Below, piece by piece: positions 18,136 through 28,048 of a stretch of DNA of 64,000 nucleotides. This stretch comes from Beijerinckia mobilis (lineage in GTDB: Bacteria; Pseudomonadota; Alphaproteobacteria; Rhizobiales; Beijerinckiaceae), in the NCBI RefSeq assembly GCF_000745425.1, contig NZ_JQJH01000021.1, forward strand, positions 1 to 64,000. Reading direction: 5' to 3'. The notes below the pieces were generated by a model. It saw only the letters and a program-made list of their open reading frames with translations. It made no database searches and was not told the DNA's origin. Each line of letters starts with the position of its first letter. Within the stretch, counting starts at the first letter, position 1. The translations under genes and the position numbers were made by a program.

Positions 18136-19629
18136 TCAGTGCGTGCCGTCGTGATCAGGAACAGGAGGTGCCGAAACGGGAGGCGGTTGCGTGGCACCAA
18201 GGGCCTGTCCGATCTTTGGCGGCTCCGGCAGGATTGGCTGCGCTGGGCTCTCTGCCCCCACTTCTTCAAGTTCAGGTTTTTCGGCGTTCAGAAGCGGCAC
18301 TGATTCTTCCAGTTTCTCCGCTCCATCCAAAGTCACGGCCAATCTTTCAGCAGGGCGCTGCCAGCGGAAAGCGTCCAATTGACCGGTGACAGGAGAAGCC
18401 GGAAGCCATTTCGGCGAAACATAACCATCGGTCGCCACCCACGTCTCGTCACGAGGGGCACGCGCCGCCTTGGAAAGCCATTCCCGCACATAGCCCGAAA
18501 AACCATTCTCCGCTTCTTCGAGCTCAGCCATCAATTGGCACATTCTGACAGAAGGGGTGGTTTCCCTGGCTAAAAGCAGGCGCATGGTCTCCCGCGCGAG
18601 CGAAAACTGTTTCGCAGCAATGGCCGCTCCGGCCACGATCAATTGGCTTTCGGCCGATTCGGGCGCGAGCCGTGCGAGCCTCTGCGCGCGGTGAAGCCGG
18701 TCCAAAGTCGAATCACCCGGGCGTAAATCAAGATAGGCTAGGGCGATGTCGGGATGTTGGATCTGCGGCCATTCCTTTTCAATCAGCTTTGCGGCCCGCC
18801 TCACATCGTTTCGACGCCCCCACAAACGGGCCACGAGAACAATCGCCGGTACGAGATCCGGTGCGTGTTGCACTGCCTGGCGGCCAAGATAGAGGGCTTC
18901 GTCCGGCGCGGAGAGTTCTTTTTCCTCCGCCATGGCGAGTTCCAGGACCGCTTTTTGCCGCTGACCGGTCTTTTCATCGACCAATTGGGCGTCGATCTGC
19001 TTGCCGAGGATGGCGTAGGCCCCTTCCCAATCCTTCGAGCGGATATGTTCGTCGAGCACTGCCTTGGCCGACCATGGCAGGGGATGTTCTTTATGGGCCT
19101 CGCTGGCGAAATGATAAGCAGCCTCGCTGTCGTCATTCCGCAAGGCGTCCGCGTGAAGGCCGCGAAGCCCCAGAAGCCGGGTTTCAGGCCGTTTCTCCAT
19201 CAGCTGGAAAGCCTGTTGCGCGCGGGACCGGTCACCGGCCAATTGCGCCGCCTGCGCCTCGAGAACGAGCGAGAGCGGATCTTTCGGCAAATATTTCCGC
19301 GCTTCGACAGCCGATTGACTGGCGAGCCGCGCGTCACCGGCGCCTGCGGCGACGATGCCACGTGACAGAGCCTCATACCCCTTGCGTTTGCGGCGTGCCT
19401 CTCGCCACCGCGCGAAGGTCGCTGGCAAATTGACGATGGACACCAAGAACCAGAGGAGAAGGGCGAGGGCAAGGGCGCCCGCACCAATCAGCCCCGCTGC
19501 GACCGGCGCCGATGTTTCGATCTGATATCCCTGCCAGGTCAATAGAAAACGGCCAGGCTGGTCGCCAACCCATACGGCGGCTACCGCCAAAAGCCCGATC
19601 ACAAGCAGAAAAAGGAGGACACGCAGCAT
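18136..19629 (-). CDS. hemY: HemY-type inner-membrane TPR protein
   Basis: 497 residues. Two N-terminal membrane helices (about residues 3-20 and 44-66, MLRVLLFLLVIGLLAVAAVW and GLIGAGALALALLLWFLVSI), then the HemY domain ARWREARRKRKGYEALSRGI and a long TPR-like helical array to about residue 400, ending in a proline-rich tail. This is the membrane protein called HemY, linked to late haem metabolism in proteobacteria, and not the oxidase of the same name. It follows the mitofilin-like gene with a 212-base gap. The usual hemC and hemD are not upstream. Confidence 0.88.
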   Translation of the reverse strand: MLRVLLFLLVIGLLAVAAVWVGDQPGRFLLTWQGYQIETSAPVAAGLIGAGALALALLLWFLVSIVNLPATFARWREARRKRKGYEALSRGIVAAGAGDARLASQSAVEARKYLPKDPLSLVLEAQAAQLAGDRSRAQQAFQLMEKRPETRLLGLRGLHADALRNDDSEAAYHFASEAHKEHPLPWSAKAVLDEHIRSKDWEGAYAILGKQIDAQLVDEKTGQRQKAVLELAMAEEKELSAPDEALYLGRQAVQHAPDLVPAIVLVARLWGRRNDVRRAAKLIEKEWPQIQHPDIALAYLDLRPGDSTLDRLHRAQRLARLAPESAESQLIVAGAAIAAKQFSLARETMRLLLARETTPSVRMCQLMAELEEAENGFSGYVREWLSKAARAPRDETWVATDGYVSPKWLPASPVTGQLDAFRWQRPAERLAVTLDGAEKLEESVPLLNAEKPELEEVGAESPAQPILPEPPKIGQALGATQPPPVSAPPVPDHDGTH

Positions 19630-19841
19630 GCCGTTTCCATTCGATCAGCCTTTTGGCCATGACGGCTCAGAAAGCGATTGCGGTAAAGCGAGTCAGGACG
19701 TTTCGCGAAAAAGCGGATGATCTTCCCTTACGACCATGGTCTGAAGCATTTGCAATGGGAGGGAACGCCATGCGATAGAAATATCGAGACTTCCTTCTCC
19801 CGCAGACAGTTCGTCATCATCCGAACTGCTCCAAAACCCCA

Positions 19842-21167
19842 TCAATATTTCTGCCGGCCAAGCGTCGAAACCGCTTCCGCTTCAACCGCGCGCGCCTCAC
19901 GCAAGGCATCGATCCGCGTCTGTAATGCCGCGGTGAAGGTGGATGCCTTTACGCGTGCGTCCGGCGGCAAATCGTTCAACAGCGTCATCGCCTCGTCCAC
20001 CTCGCCTCGGGCCAGCGCAATTGTCACCGCCGCGACAATATTGCCAGATTCTTTCGAATCCTTGCCGTCGAGCCGTGTGACGCGCACGAGTTGCGACGCA
20101 TCCCGTTCCAGCCTTTCGAGAAATCCTTCATCGGATTTGGCTGGTGGTGACGTCACCACCAGCCCCTTCGACAAGGCGGCGAATTCATCGCGCAAAGCGC
20201 GCGGTGTCGCGACACCGGTATTCGCCGCCGCGCGGAGCGCGTTCAACCGTCCCTTGTCGACGCCAAGTGTTTCGAGCGCATCGAGATCCTCATTGTAGGA
20301 AAGCCCGCCGCGACGGATTTTCTCGACGAGAGCGCTTGCCAGAATCGCCGTAGTTTCCAACCGATTACGCCGATTGTCCGCCGCGTCCGACTGGGTATCT
20401 CGCAGGAATCGGATATCGATCTTGGCCTGTGCCAGCGTCTTTTGCAGGGTCCCGATCTGCTGCTCCAGCAGATTCAAGCGTTCATCATAGGCTTGGGGAT
20501 CATGCGCCTGCAGGGCGGCCGTCATTTCCTGCTGCCCCTTCTGCATCTCCTCGCGAAGTCCGGTCACGGTCTCTTCGATGGTGCCGACCCGTTGGTCGAT
20601 GGCCTCGATCTGCTGGTGGTTCGCCGCGATTGCGTTTGATTGATCGGCAGATGTCTCGGCAGCGGCTTCAGATTGCGGCGATGTCGGCGAGGTACCGGCA
20701 GCGCGCTGCGCTTCCTGCATCTGGTTCAAGGCTCGCGTATGACCCTCAAGAGTATTCTCTACCGCGGCAAACCGCTCCTCAAGCGACGAAAGATCATGCC
20801 GGGTCGTTTCCCCTGCGTGCTCCGCACCATGCTGTAGCTCCGCAAGCCGAGCCTTCACGCCCTGCAGATCCTTACTGATTTCGACCGACACGCTATTAGG
20901 CTGTTCGAATGTGATCAGAGCCCATTCACCAAGGAGCGCGATACCGGCGCCGCCCAAGATCGCAAAAAAAACCGGCCATAAAGAGCGGTGGGTCCTTTTC
21001 TTGCTTTGCAACTCAGGGTCTTCGAAAGGCGGCAGGGTTTTGTTTTCAGGCTTGCCGTTCGCTTCCTCCGCCTGCGCGTCGATTATGGGTGGGGTCCGTT
21101 GCAACGCACGGCCCGTCCCGGACGCGGACGGCTTATCCTCGACGCCATCGCCATTCTCATCGGCCAT
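19842..21167 (-). CDS. mitofilin-family inner-membrane protein
   Basis: 441 residues. A disordered N-terminal stretch (1-55), one membrane helix (about 64-85, PVFFAILGGAGIALLGEWAL), then long coiled coil (about 95-280; ISKDLQGVKARLAELQHGAE, LLEQQIGTLQKTLAQAKIDI) and a C-terminal mitofilin-like domain ending in EAVSTLGRQKY. Alphaproteobacterial homologues of Mic60 shape intracytoplasmic membranes. The gene is regularly paired with hemY, as here; the uroporphyrinogen synthase that often precedes it is absent. Confidence 0.85.
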   Translation of the reverse strand: MADENGDGVEDKPSASGTGRALQRTPPIIDAQAEEANGKPENKTLPPFEDPELQSKKRTHRSLWPVFFAILGGAGIALLGEWALITFEQPNSVSVEISKDLQGVKARLAELQHGAEHAGETTRHDLSSLEERFAAVENTLEGHTRALNQMQEAQRAAGTSPTSPQSEAAAETSADQSNAIAANHQQIEAIDQRVGTIEETVTGLREEMQKGQQEMTAALQAHDPQAYDERLNLLEQQIGTLQKTLAQAKIDIRFLRDTQSDAADNRRNRLETTAILASALVEKIRRGGLSYNEDLDALETLGVDKGRLNALRAAANTGVATPRALRDEFAALSKGLVVTSPPAKSDEGFLERLERDASQLVRVTRLDGKDSKESGNIVAAVTIALARGEVDEAMTLLNDLPPDARVKASTFTAALQTRIDALREARAVEAEAVSTLGRQKY

Positions 21168-21518
21168 ACCCGCACCCTCTCATGAACCATCATTCAGCCA
21201 AGCCGCGACAGATCCTGGAAAAAACACGCGTCTTTCCAAGAATGTCGCGCATGATATCGGAATTTGCGACTCTGTAATGTCACGATTTGGCGTGTCGATC
21301 CCCGTTTGCGAAATTGCAGCGGAGAAGCCTCGCGGTAAAAAGCGGCACGATTCACAATCCGCCATCTGTTCAAGCAAAGCGTACTTTTCTTGTAGGGGCT
21401 TCGGTTGAAAAGGTGCCCCCTGCTTTTCGGCAGAGTCATAGGCGACAGGGCTCCAGCGCTCCGAAGTTGATCGCCGGTTTGTGAGGAGTCTGGGAAAGCG
21501 TCGGAACCGAGCGGCTTC
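21168..21518. other. intergenic
   Basis: 351 bases between the start of the mitofilin-like gene and the stop of the CoA-ester lyase gene, both on the minus strand. Small open frames on both strands have no ribosome binding site or family resemblance. It should contain the promoter of the mitofilin-hemY unit; I could not pick a convincing -35/-10 pair. Confidence 0.4.
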
Positions 21519-22397
21519 TTACGCTAGCGCCGCAATCGCTTCCGCGATCTTAATCGTCCGGCGCGCCATTTCGGCATGCAACCGCTCCACCATCCGCCCC
21601 TCCACCTGCAGGACTCCTTTCTCGGCATTTTCCGGCGCGGAGAAAGCCGAAAGGACCTTGTTCGCCCACAGGACTTCCTCGGCGGGGGGAGCGAAAACCT
21701 CGTTGCACGCAGCAATCTGGCTTGGATGAATCAGCGATTTGCCGTCCATGCCGAGGTCGCGTCCCTGGATGCATTCCTGCCGGAACCCCTCGGCATCCGA
21801 GAAATTATTATAAACGCCGTCGATGATTTCCACGCCATAGGCGCGTGCCGCGACGACGCAGGTCGAAAGCCAGGTCATGATGGATGCCCGCCCCGGCGTC
21901 AGCCGCGCCCGGGTTTCCTTCACGATGTCATTCGTGCCCATGACGATGACACGGAGGCGCGAAGCGGGATCAAGAGCCGCGCGCAGGATGGAATCCGCGT
22001 TCAGCATCGCGAGTGGCGTTTCCATCATTACCCAAAGCGCCGTGTGATCGGGAGCGCCCGCCTCGCGCATGTCCTTGGCGGCGTGCATAATATCGCCTGG
22101 ACAGGTCACTTTGGGGATCAGAATAGCGTCTGGCCCAGCGGCGGCGGCGGCAAACATATCGTCGCGTCCCCAGGGCGTATTGTAATCATTGATCCGAACG
22201 ATGGTTTCCCGCACACCAAAAAGGCGCAGCGCGACAGCCCTCGTGACAGCATCGCGCGCGGCGGGCTTTGCATCAGGCGCAACGGCATCTTCAAGATCGA
22301 AAATGAGACCATCCGCGGTCAGCTTTTGAGCTTTTTCGAGAGCGCGGCCATTGTCGCCGGGAACGTAAAGCAAGCTCCGGCGGGGGCGAATCGACAT
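21519..22397 (-). CDS. HpcH/HpaI-family CoA-ester lyase (CitE/malyl-CoA lyase-like)
   Basis: 292 residues from the ATG at 22397, which has a perfect GGAGG 6 bases upstream; the frame to 22646 lacks support. TIM-barrel motifs RRSLLYVPGDNGRALEKAQ (start), DGLIFDLEDAVAPDAKPAAR with metal-binding acidic residues, RINDYNTPWGRDD, LWVMMETPLAMLNAD and GMDGKSLIHPSQI. These enzymes cleave or form C-C bonds of acyl-CoA esters (malyl-, methylmalyl- or citramalyl-CoA). The substrate cannot be chosen from sequence alone: no serine-cycle or ethylmalonyl-CoA genes adjoin. Confidence 0.85.
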   Translation of the reverse strand: MSIRPRRSLLYVPGDNGRALEKAQKLTADGLIFDLEDAVAPDAKPAARDAVTRAVALRLFGVRETIVRINDYNTPWGRDDMFAAAAAGPDAILIPKVTCPGDIMHAAKDMREAGAPDHTALWVMMETPLAMLNADSILRAALDPASRLRVIVMGTNDIVKETRARLTPGRASIMTWLSTCVVAARAYGVEIIDGVYNNFSDAEGFRQECIQGRDLGMDGKSLIHPSQIAACNEVFAPPAEEVLWANKVLSAFSAPENAEKGVLQVEGRMVERLHAEMARRTIKIAEAIAALA

Positions 22398-22520
22398 GAA
22401 GAACCTCCGATCGTCACCCGTCATTTTATTGCAATGCACTAATGAAACAAGGGTATCCTCGACCAAACGGCAATATTCACGCCATTGGCATGAAGTAGCA
22501 GCCATGATACTTTGAGCGCC

Positions 22521-23246
22521 ATGACAGAAAACATACCTCCCCTTCCCGCAGAGCCTGGCCGCACGCTGCTGCCGCCCCATTTGGTCTCCGGCTACGAGAG
22601 TTTTCTGACCGGCCGATTCAAGAGCGAACGGGACCATTATCGCCATCTGGCCGAAGCCGGCCAGAAGCCCCGTGTCATGATCATCGGCTGTTGCGACTCA
22701 CGGGTCTCGCCAGAGGTCATTTTCGATGTCGATCACGGCGAAATCTTCGTCGTGCGTAATGTCGCGGCACTTGTTCCGCCTTATCGCCCCGACAATGATC
22801 TGCATGGCACCTCGGCAGCCCTCGAATTCGGTATCATGGGTCTGCGCATCGAACATCTTGTCGTTATGGGCCACGCGCGTTGTGGCGGTATCAAGAATTT
22901 CGCTCAAGTGGATGCCGACCCCTATCAACGGCCGCTTTCCTCGGGCGACTTCATCGGCAAATGGATGAGCCTGATCGAACCCGCGGCAGCGCGAATCGGT
23001 CACGCGCGGGAGCCCATGGCCAATTACGTCGAGGAGCTCGCTCTCGCCTCCATTGTCCAGAGCGTCGCCAATCTGCGGACTTTCCCCTGGATCAAGACCC
23101 TTGAAGAACGCGGCTTCGTGAAATTGCACGGCGCTTATTTCGATATTTCGAATGCCGTGCTTCAGATCCTTGACCCGGCGACGGATCGCTTCGTCCCGCT
23201 GTCCCCCCAAGTTCATGCGGAAGCCTTCGAAGAACCGCGCTTCTGA
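22521..23246 (+). CDS. beta-class carbonic anhydrase
   Basis: 241 residues from the ATG at 22521 (a TTG lies 3 codons earlier). Zinc ligands are visible: Cys57 in IIGCCDSR, His118 and Cys121 in MGHARCGGI, with the Asp59-Arg61 dyad. Other family marks are EIFVVRNVAALVPPY and HGTSAALEFGI. It interconverts CO2 and bicarbonate in the cytoplasm. It ends in front of a strong shared hairpin, facing asd. Confidence 0.94.
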   Translation: MTENIPPLPAEPGRTLLPPHLVSGYESFLTGRFKSERDHYRHLAEAGQKPRVMIIGCCDSRVSPEVIFDVDHGEIFVVRNVAALVPPYRPDNDLHGTSAALEFGIMGLRIEHLVVMGHARCGGIKNFAQVDADPYQRPLSSGDFIGKWMSLIEPAAARIGHAREPMANYVEELALASIVQSVANLRTFPWIKTLEERGFVKLHGAYFDISNAVLQILDPATDRFVPLSPQVHAEAFEEPRF

Positions 23247-23325
23247 TACCAAAATCACGCAGCGGACGGCGATTTCCTTCTTCTGAAGATGGAGAAAGCC
23301 AAGTCGCAGTCACAAACATCACCTT

Positions 23326-23371
23326 AAACGATTGGAGCCGTCCGGAAATATCCGGACGGCTCCAATCGTTT
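23326..23371. terminator. bidirectional terminator between carbonic anhydrase and asd genes
   Basis: A perfect 21-base-pair stem: AAACGATTGGAGCCGTCCGGA (23326-23346), of which the last 21 bases pair with 23351-23371, and a 4-base loop AATA. The stem ends in A/T runs on both sides. It lies 80 bases after the carbonic anhydrase stop and 45 before the asd stop, so it can serve both converging genes. Confidence 0.8.
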
Positions 23372-23415
23372 TAACATGCGAATGATGAGCAAGATGACGC
23401 GGCTCGCTCCTGTCC

Positions 23416-24450
23416 TCAAGCGGCCTTGCGCTTCGGCTCGATCAGCTTCCGATTGATAAGGACTTCGGCGATCTGAACCGCATTGAGCGCCGCCCCCTTA
23501 CGCAAATTATCGGAGACGCACCAGAACACGAGCCCGTTTTCAACCGTGGGATCTTCCCTGATGCGGGAGATATAGGTGGCATCCTCGCCCGCCGCCTCAT
23601 GCGGGGTCATGTAGCCGCCCTTTTCCCGCTTGTCGACGACGAGACAGCCCGGCGCCTCACGTAGAATGTCACGCGCTTCATCCGCGCTGATCGGATGTTC
23701 GAATTCGACATTCACCGCTTCCGAATGGCTGATGAAGACCGGCACACGGACACAGGTCGCCGTGAGCTTGATCTTCGGATCGAGAATCTTCTTGGTCTCG
23801 ACCACCATCTTCCATTCTTCCTTGGTGTAGCCATCTTCCATGAAGACATCGATTTCCGGAATCACATTGAAAGCGATCCGTTTCGGAAATTTCTTGCTCT
23901 CCACGGGATCCGATACAAAGATGGCCCGCGTCTGCGCGAAAAGCTCATCCATCGCGTCCTTGCCAGCGCCGGAAACCGATTGATAGGTCGAAACCACCAC
24001 ACGCAGGATTTTCGCCTTATCGTGCAAGGGCTTCAATGCAACGACCAATTGCGCCGTCGAACAATTCGGATTGGCGATGATATTCTTGCGGGAGAAACCG
24101 ACGATCGCGTCGGCATTCACCTCGGGAACGATGAGAGGAACGTCGGGATCCATCCGCCAGGTCGACGAATTGTCGATGACGACGCAGCCCTGGGCGCCGA
24201 TTTTCGGAGACCATTCCTTTGAAACTGCTCCACCGGCGGACATGAGGCAGATATCCGTTCCGGTGAAATCGTAATTCTCGAGCGTTTTGCATTTCAACGT
24301 TTTGTCGCCGAAAGAGACTTCCGTTCCCATGGAACGGGAAGAGGCCAGAGCGACCACCTCATCAGCCGGGAATTGACGCTCGGCTAGAATATCGAGCATT
24401 TCCCGCCCGACATTGCCCGTAGCGCCGACGACAGCAACCTTGAAACCCAT
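23416..24450 (-). CDS. asd: aspartate-semialdehyde dehydrogenase
   Basis: 344 residues. NADP-binding N-terminus VAVVGATGNVGREML, catalytic Cys in ANPNCSTAQLVVAL (about residue 135), SVSGAGKDAMDEL and the C-terminal SDNLRKGAALNAVQIAE. It makes aspartate semialdehyde for lysine, diaminopimelate, methionine and threonine. Single gene, no other amino acid genes next to it; leuB lies 4 kb further. Confidence 0.95.
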   Translation of the reverse strand: MGFKVAVVGATGNVGREMLDILAERQFPADEVVALASSRSMGTEVSFGDKTLKCKTLENYDFTGTDICLMSAGGAVSKEWSPKIGAQGCVVIDNSSTWRMDPDVPLIVPEVNADAIVGFSRKNIIANPNCSTAQLVVALKPLHDKAKILRVVVSTYQSVSGAGKDAMDELFAQTRAIFVSDPVESKKFPKRIAFNVIPEIDVFMEDGYTKEEWKMVVETKKILDPKIKLTATCVRVPVFISHSEAVNVEFEHPISADEARDILREAPGCLVVDKREKGGYMTPHEAAGEDATYISRIREDPTVENGLVFWCVSDNLRKGAALNAVQIAEVLINRKLIEPKRKAA

Positions 24451-25243
24451 CCTTGTCTCCGTCGCAAACGCGATCCATTTTGAGAAAGTTCATTCGATCC
24501 GGCGGCCTTACGCGCTGAAAGGCCTGCTTCGGAATCATTCCATAAGCGTCTTGGCGCCCCACCGCGGATATCGTCCCTGAAGGGTCTCGACCAAGCGGTT
24601 TTTTCAATACCACAAGATATTCCGATTTTGCCAAGAATCGACACTTGCGAAGAATCGACGTTTGGCGAAAATCGAAAATACCCTACGAGAGAAGGGCTGG
24701 ACATTATCGCTCGCCTGACAATCGCGCGCCCAACGGAACCACATCAGGCCAAGCGCGCCAGCCGATTCGTCCTCAAGAGACACAACGCATCGAATCTGCA
24801 ATTGGCATCCGATCCCGACACGCAATTCTTTGCGAACGAGGCCAGCCGGCTCCGCGAAAGCGAGAGCCTATTTTGCTGCGTTTCAGCACCAAAGCCTGGA
24901 ACCGCTCTGCCCGCTCGCGACTTTTCAGAGTGACGATCACGCTTCCAACGTGAGCTCGAGCCGAATTTCGGCGGACGCCCGAGGCTCCCGGCTCAAGGCA
25001 CCACTCCGCCGCTCTGATTACACCAGGGTGGGCGTGGCACACTATTGATGTTTCCCGGACCATACCAAGCATAAAAGCCACAAATCGCAAGAATATGAAG
25101 GGATCTTGGCTCAAGCTTGAGCAAAAGTCTTTTCCCATGCCTGCAAGAGGATTAGTGAGAAGGAGGCGCTTCGATCGCGGCTCATCCCATGCCTCCTTCG
25201 GAAAGGGCACCGCCAAACCTGGCAAGCAAAAGGAATTGTTCAG
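24451..25243. other. gene-poor region upstream of asd
   Basis: 793 bases without a gene I can support. Several overlapping frames exist on both strands, the longest a 150-codon minus-strand frame (24773-25225), but their composition is arginine/serine-rich and shadow-like and none has a good ribosome binding site. AAGAATCGAC occurs twice close together near 24640-24660. The region must contain the asd promoter. An unrecognised RNA gene is possible. Confidence 0.4.
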
Positions 25244-25675
25244 ATGCGTCGCTCATTCAGGCTTGTTCTCGCAGGAACCCTGCTCCTTTTTGCCATCGAT
25301 GGTGCCTCCGCCGAGACGACAACGCATAAACACGCCAAACACACGCGGCGCTACAACACCGTCCAAATGGCACGAGAAGCCAATGAGCGGCCGCCGCTGA
25401 CGGTCAACCGCCGCAGCTTTCTCGATCCCGGACCGGTGGTTCCTGTCGGCAGCCTGAACAATTATGTGACCGCGAATACCATCTTCAACCGGACACCGGA
25501 CCAGTCGTTTCAGCGGTCGCGCTTCGGCAATGAGAATTTGCCGGCCCCGCTCGAAGTCCCCGGCCGTGATGCTTATGTCCTGCGTTTTGCCTCACCGGCG
25601 GAAATCGGCGAAGCGCCGACGATCGACGAGCCGAACGGTTGGGATTGGGACTGGGATAAAGAAGATAAAGAATAA
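25244..25675 (+). CDS. secreted hypothetical protein
   Basis: 143 residues. Clear signal peptide MRRSFRLVLAGTLLLFAIDG with likely cleavage after ASA (about residue 23). The mature part starts histidine-rich (THKHAKHTRR), has a FLDPGPVVPVGSLNNYV stretch and ends with an acidic, tryptophan-rich tail (DWDWDKEDKE). No domain recognised. It ends before a strong terminator that also closes the gap to the TonB receptor gene. Confidence 0.65.
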   Translation: MRRSFRLVLAGTLLLFAIDGASAETTTHKHAKHTRRYNTVQMAREANERPPLTVNRRSFLDPGPVVPVGSLNNYVTANTIFNRTPDQSFQRSRFGNENLPAPLEVPGRDAYVLRFASPAEIGEAPTIDEPNGWDWDWDKEDKE

Positions 25676-25724
25676 GCGGCGCGTTCTAAAAGAACCGCCG
25701 CCTCTATCCCTCGACATTCATCGC

Positions 25725-25759
25725 AATCCTGATGGGACTTACCATCAGGATTTTTTTTT
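25725..25759 (+). terminator. rho-independent terminator
   Basis: AATCCTGATGG (25725-25735), loop GACTTA, CCATCAGGATT (25742-25752), followed immediately by nine T. An 11-base-pair perfect stem. It terminates the secreted-protein gene that ends at 25675. Confidence 0.88.
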
Positions 25760-25786
25760 GCATCAACCGGCGACGCCGGTCCCGGC

Positions 25787-28048
25787 TTAAAAGTCCATTT
25801 CCCAAGTCACCTGAAAGGTTCTCGGATTGCCGACCCAGGCGGTATTGGGCTGCGTCGTGCCGTTGATATTGCCGACGTTGATCGAGCTCCAATAATAGGT
25901 ATCGGTAATATTTGCCACCTGGAACCGCAGGGTTGAATTATAGCCGTTGAGCTTCGTGGAATAGCGCAACCCGAGATCAAGCGTCGCATAGGATGCGGCC
26001 CAGGAATTATTGGTGTTGGTTGCCGCCCGCTCGCTTTCATAATGCGCGTTTGCAGTAAAGGCGACGCCATGCGCCCAATCCGGATGGTAATCGAGAAAGA
26101 CATTGGACGTCCAATGCGGAATGCCGATCACCAGCTTGTCCGAGGTCGTATAGGACGATGTCCCTTCAAGGCGCGGATCGAGCCAGGTGAAACCGCCAAC
26201 GGCGCTGAGTTCCGGCGTGATCGCTCCCGATCCGAAGAATTCTATGCCCCAGTTACGCTGTTCGCCCTCGACCTGAAACACTCGCGACGTGGGGTCTGTA
26301 TAGGCGAGAGGCCGTGTGATCCGGAATCCGTCGAGGGTCAAAAGGAAATTCTTGTTCACGGCATATTTCGCGCCGAGCTCATATTGCTGGCTGCGGTAAG
26401 GTGCCAGCGTCTCACCGGAATTGATGGCGTCCGAGGTCGCCGTATCACCTTGCTGAAGACTTTCGGCATAAGTGAAATAGGTCGTCCAATCCTCTGCCGG
26501 CTTATACATGACGCTCACCGTGGGGCTGAGCACCGCACTCCGCCTGTCGCTTGAAGTCTCCTGACCCGTCTTGCTGAAATTATCGGTTGTCATCCAGGTG
26601 GTGCTGACCACACCCTGTACTGACCATTGATCGTTGAAATGAATCGTATCTCCGGTAATCAAGGATTGCTGGAAGACGCGGCTCTGCAGATAACGACCGC
26701 CGGTCGGCCCGACGGCTTGCTGTTCAAACAGGAGCGGATTGGCGATGCTCGCCGATCCGAGCTGGGTCGTGATGCTATTTTTATTGCCATATTGGCCATT
26801 GATGTAACCATTGGTGCCGATCGTCAGATCGTGCTTGATGCCCCAAGTGTCGAAGTGACCATTGAGGTAGACCATATTGCTGCCGACATCGAAACGGGAC
26901 ACCGCGCTGAACCCCCTCGATGTCTTGTAATTGCCAATATCGTTTGTCAGCGAATTGGTGACACCGTAAAGACCGCGATCGGCAACCTGATAGAGGCCGC
27001 CTGCGACGAGATCCCAATCCTTATTGATACGATGCCGGATCTTGATATCACCGGAATCCGTGGTGAGATTGGTGCCCATATTCGGCTGACCGTAGCCGAC
27101 TTTCGTCGGATCGACAGCCGCCGGCAGGATCGTGCTGTTGCCACTGCCATAAGTGAAGGCACCCGGATAACCATAGGCCTTGACGTTGTAGTGATAGGCA
27201 TCGAGTTCGACGGTCGTATCCTCGTCGAAATGAATGTCAATGCCGCCACTGTAGAGCGTCCGGGCGGTGAAACTATTCGCCACATAGCCTTGGCCCTGAC
27301 CATGCAGCATGTTCAACCGGTAACCGATCATATTGTTGGGACCGGCCCGGCCGCTGACATCGGCATAACCCGTCATGATACCGAGGCTGTCATAGCTGAC
27401 GAGTGCGCGGGCCATCGGCGTATCGGTCGGCCGTTTCAACGTATAGCTGAATGTGCCAGACGGCGCCGCCGGGCCATAGAGAGATCCTGCGAGGCCGTTC
27501 AGCACCTGCACATTATCGAGGATTTCCACGGGAACGGCAGTGGTGCCGATAATATTCAAACCGTCGAGACGCGTATTCTGGACGATGGATCCCTGAAAGC
27601 CGCGCGACTGCGGCCGCGTCACCTCCGTACCCTGCTGCATCTGGATATGCACGGAGGGAAGATAGCTCAGAACCTGATTGAGAGAGCGCGCCTGCGTGTT
27701 GACGATCATATCCTGCGTCACGGTGGTGACGGACATGGGAACGTCCAGCGCATTCTTCTTGCCCAAAGGACCAAGATCCACGGATTTCGTCTCGTAACGC
27801 GCACCCGATGCATAAGCACCATCCGTGCGGCTCGTCACATCAACTTCCTGTAGCTGGATCGGTGTGCTGTCTGCCTGCTGCGCCGAGGCCGAGCCGGACA
27901 GAAAACATGCGGCAGCCACGAATTCAAAATGAAGCCTGGATATGGCCTTCAGTGACAACCTGCGCCTGTTCGAACGGCCGCAGGAAACAATCTGTGCCCC
28001 ACCTGATACAGCCCTTCGAGCAAACGGCAGACAAATGATATCGTTCAT
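25787..28048 (-). CDS. TonB-dependent siderophore receptor
   Basis: 753 residues. A long basic N-terminus precedes a signal-type segment (AAACFLSGSASAQQ, about residues 46-59). Then the plug domain with NALDVPMSVTTVTQDMI and RGFQGSIVQNTRLDGLNI, followed by a 22-strand barrel ending in the aromatic outer-membrane signal FQVTWEMDF. The plug matches the ferric-siderophore receptor group. Outer membrane, needs TonB-ExbBD, which are not in the window. No siderophore synthesis or uptake genes adjoin, and I saw no convincing Fur or Irr box upstream. The siderophore is unknown. Confidence 0.9.
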   Translation of the reverse strand: MNDIICLPFARRAVSGGAQIVSCGRSNRRRLSLKAISRLHFEFVAAACFLSGSASAQQADSTPIQLQEVDVTSRTDGAYASGARYETKSVDLGPLGKKNALDVPMSVTTVTQDMIVNTQARSLNQVLSYLPSVHIQMQQGTEVTRPQSRGFQGSIVQNTRLDGLNIIGTTAVPVEILDNVQVLNGLAGSLYGPAAPSGTFSYTLKRPTDTPMARALVSYDSLGIMTGYADVSGRAGPNNMIGYRLNMLHGQGQGYVANSFTARTLYSGGIDIHFDEDTTVELDAYHYNVKAYGYPGAFTYGSGNSTILPAAVDPTKVGYGQPNMGTNLTTDSGDIKIRHRINKDWDLVAGGLYQVADRGLYGVTNSLTNDIGNYKTSRGFSAVSRFDVGSNMVYLNGHFDTWGIKHDLTIGTNGYINGQYGNKNSITTQLGSASIANPLLFEQQAVGPTGGRYLQSRVFQQSLITGDTIHFNDQWSVQGVVSTTWMTTDNFSKTGQETSSDRRSAVLSPTVSVMYKPAEDWTTYFTYAESLQQGDTATSDAINSGETLAPYRSQQYELGAKYAVNKNFLLTLDGFRITRPLAYTDPTSRVFQVEGEQRNWGIEFFGSGAITPELSAVGGFTWLDPRLEGTSSYTTSDKLVIGIPHWTSNVFLDYHPDWAHGVAFTANAHYESERAATNTNNSWAASYATLDLGLRYSTKLNGYNSTLRFQVANITDTYYWSSINVGNINGTTQPNTAWVGNPRTFQVTWEMDF

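Noticed and set aside
24773-25225. 150-codon minus-strand frame
   Set aside because: No Shine-Dalgarno, unusual composition, no recognisable motif.
26627-27853. A 408-codon plus-strand frame opposite the TonB receptor gene
   Set aside because: No ribosome binding site and no protein family; the minus-strand receptor is intact along the whole segment.
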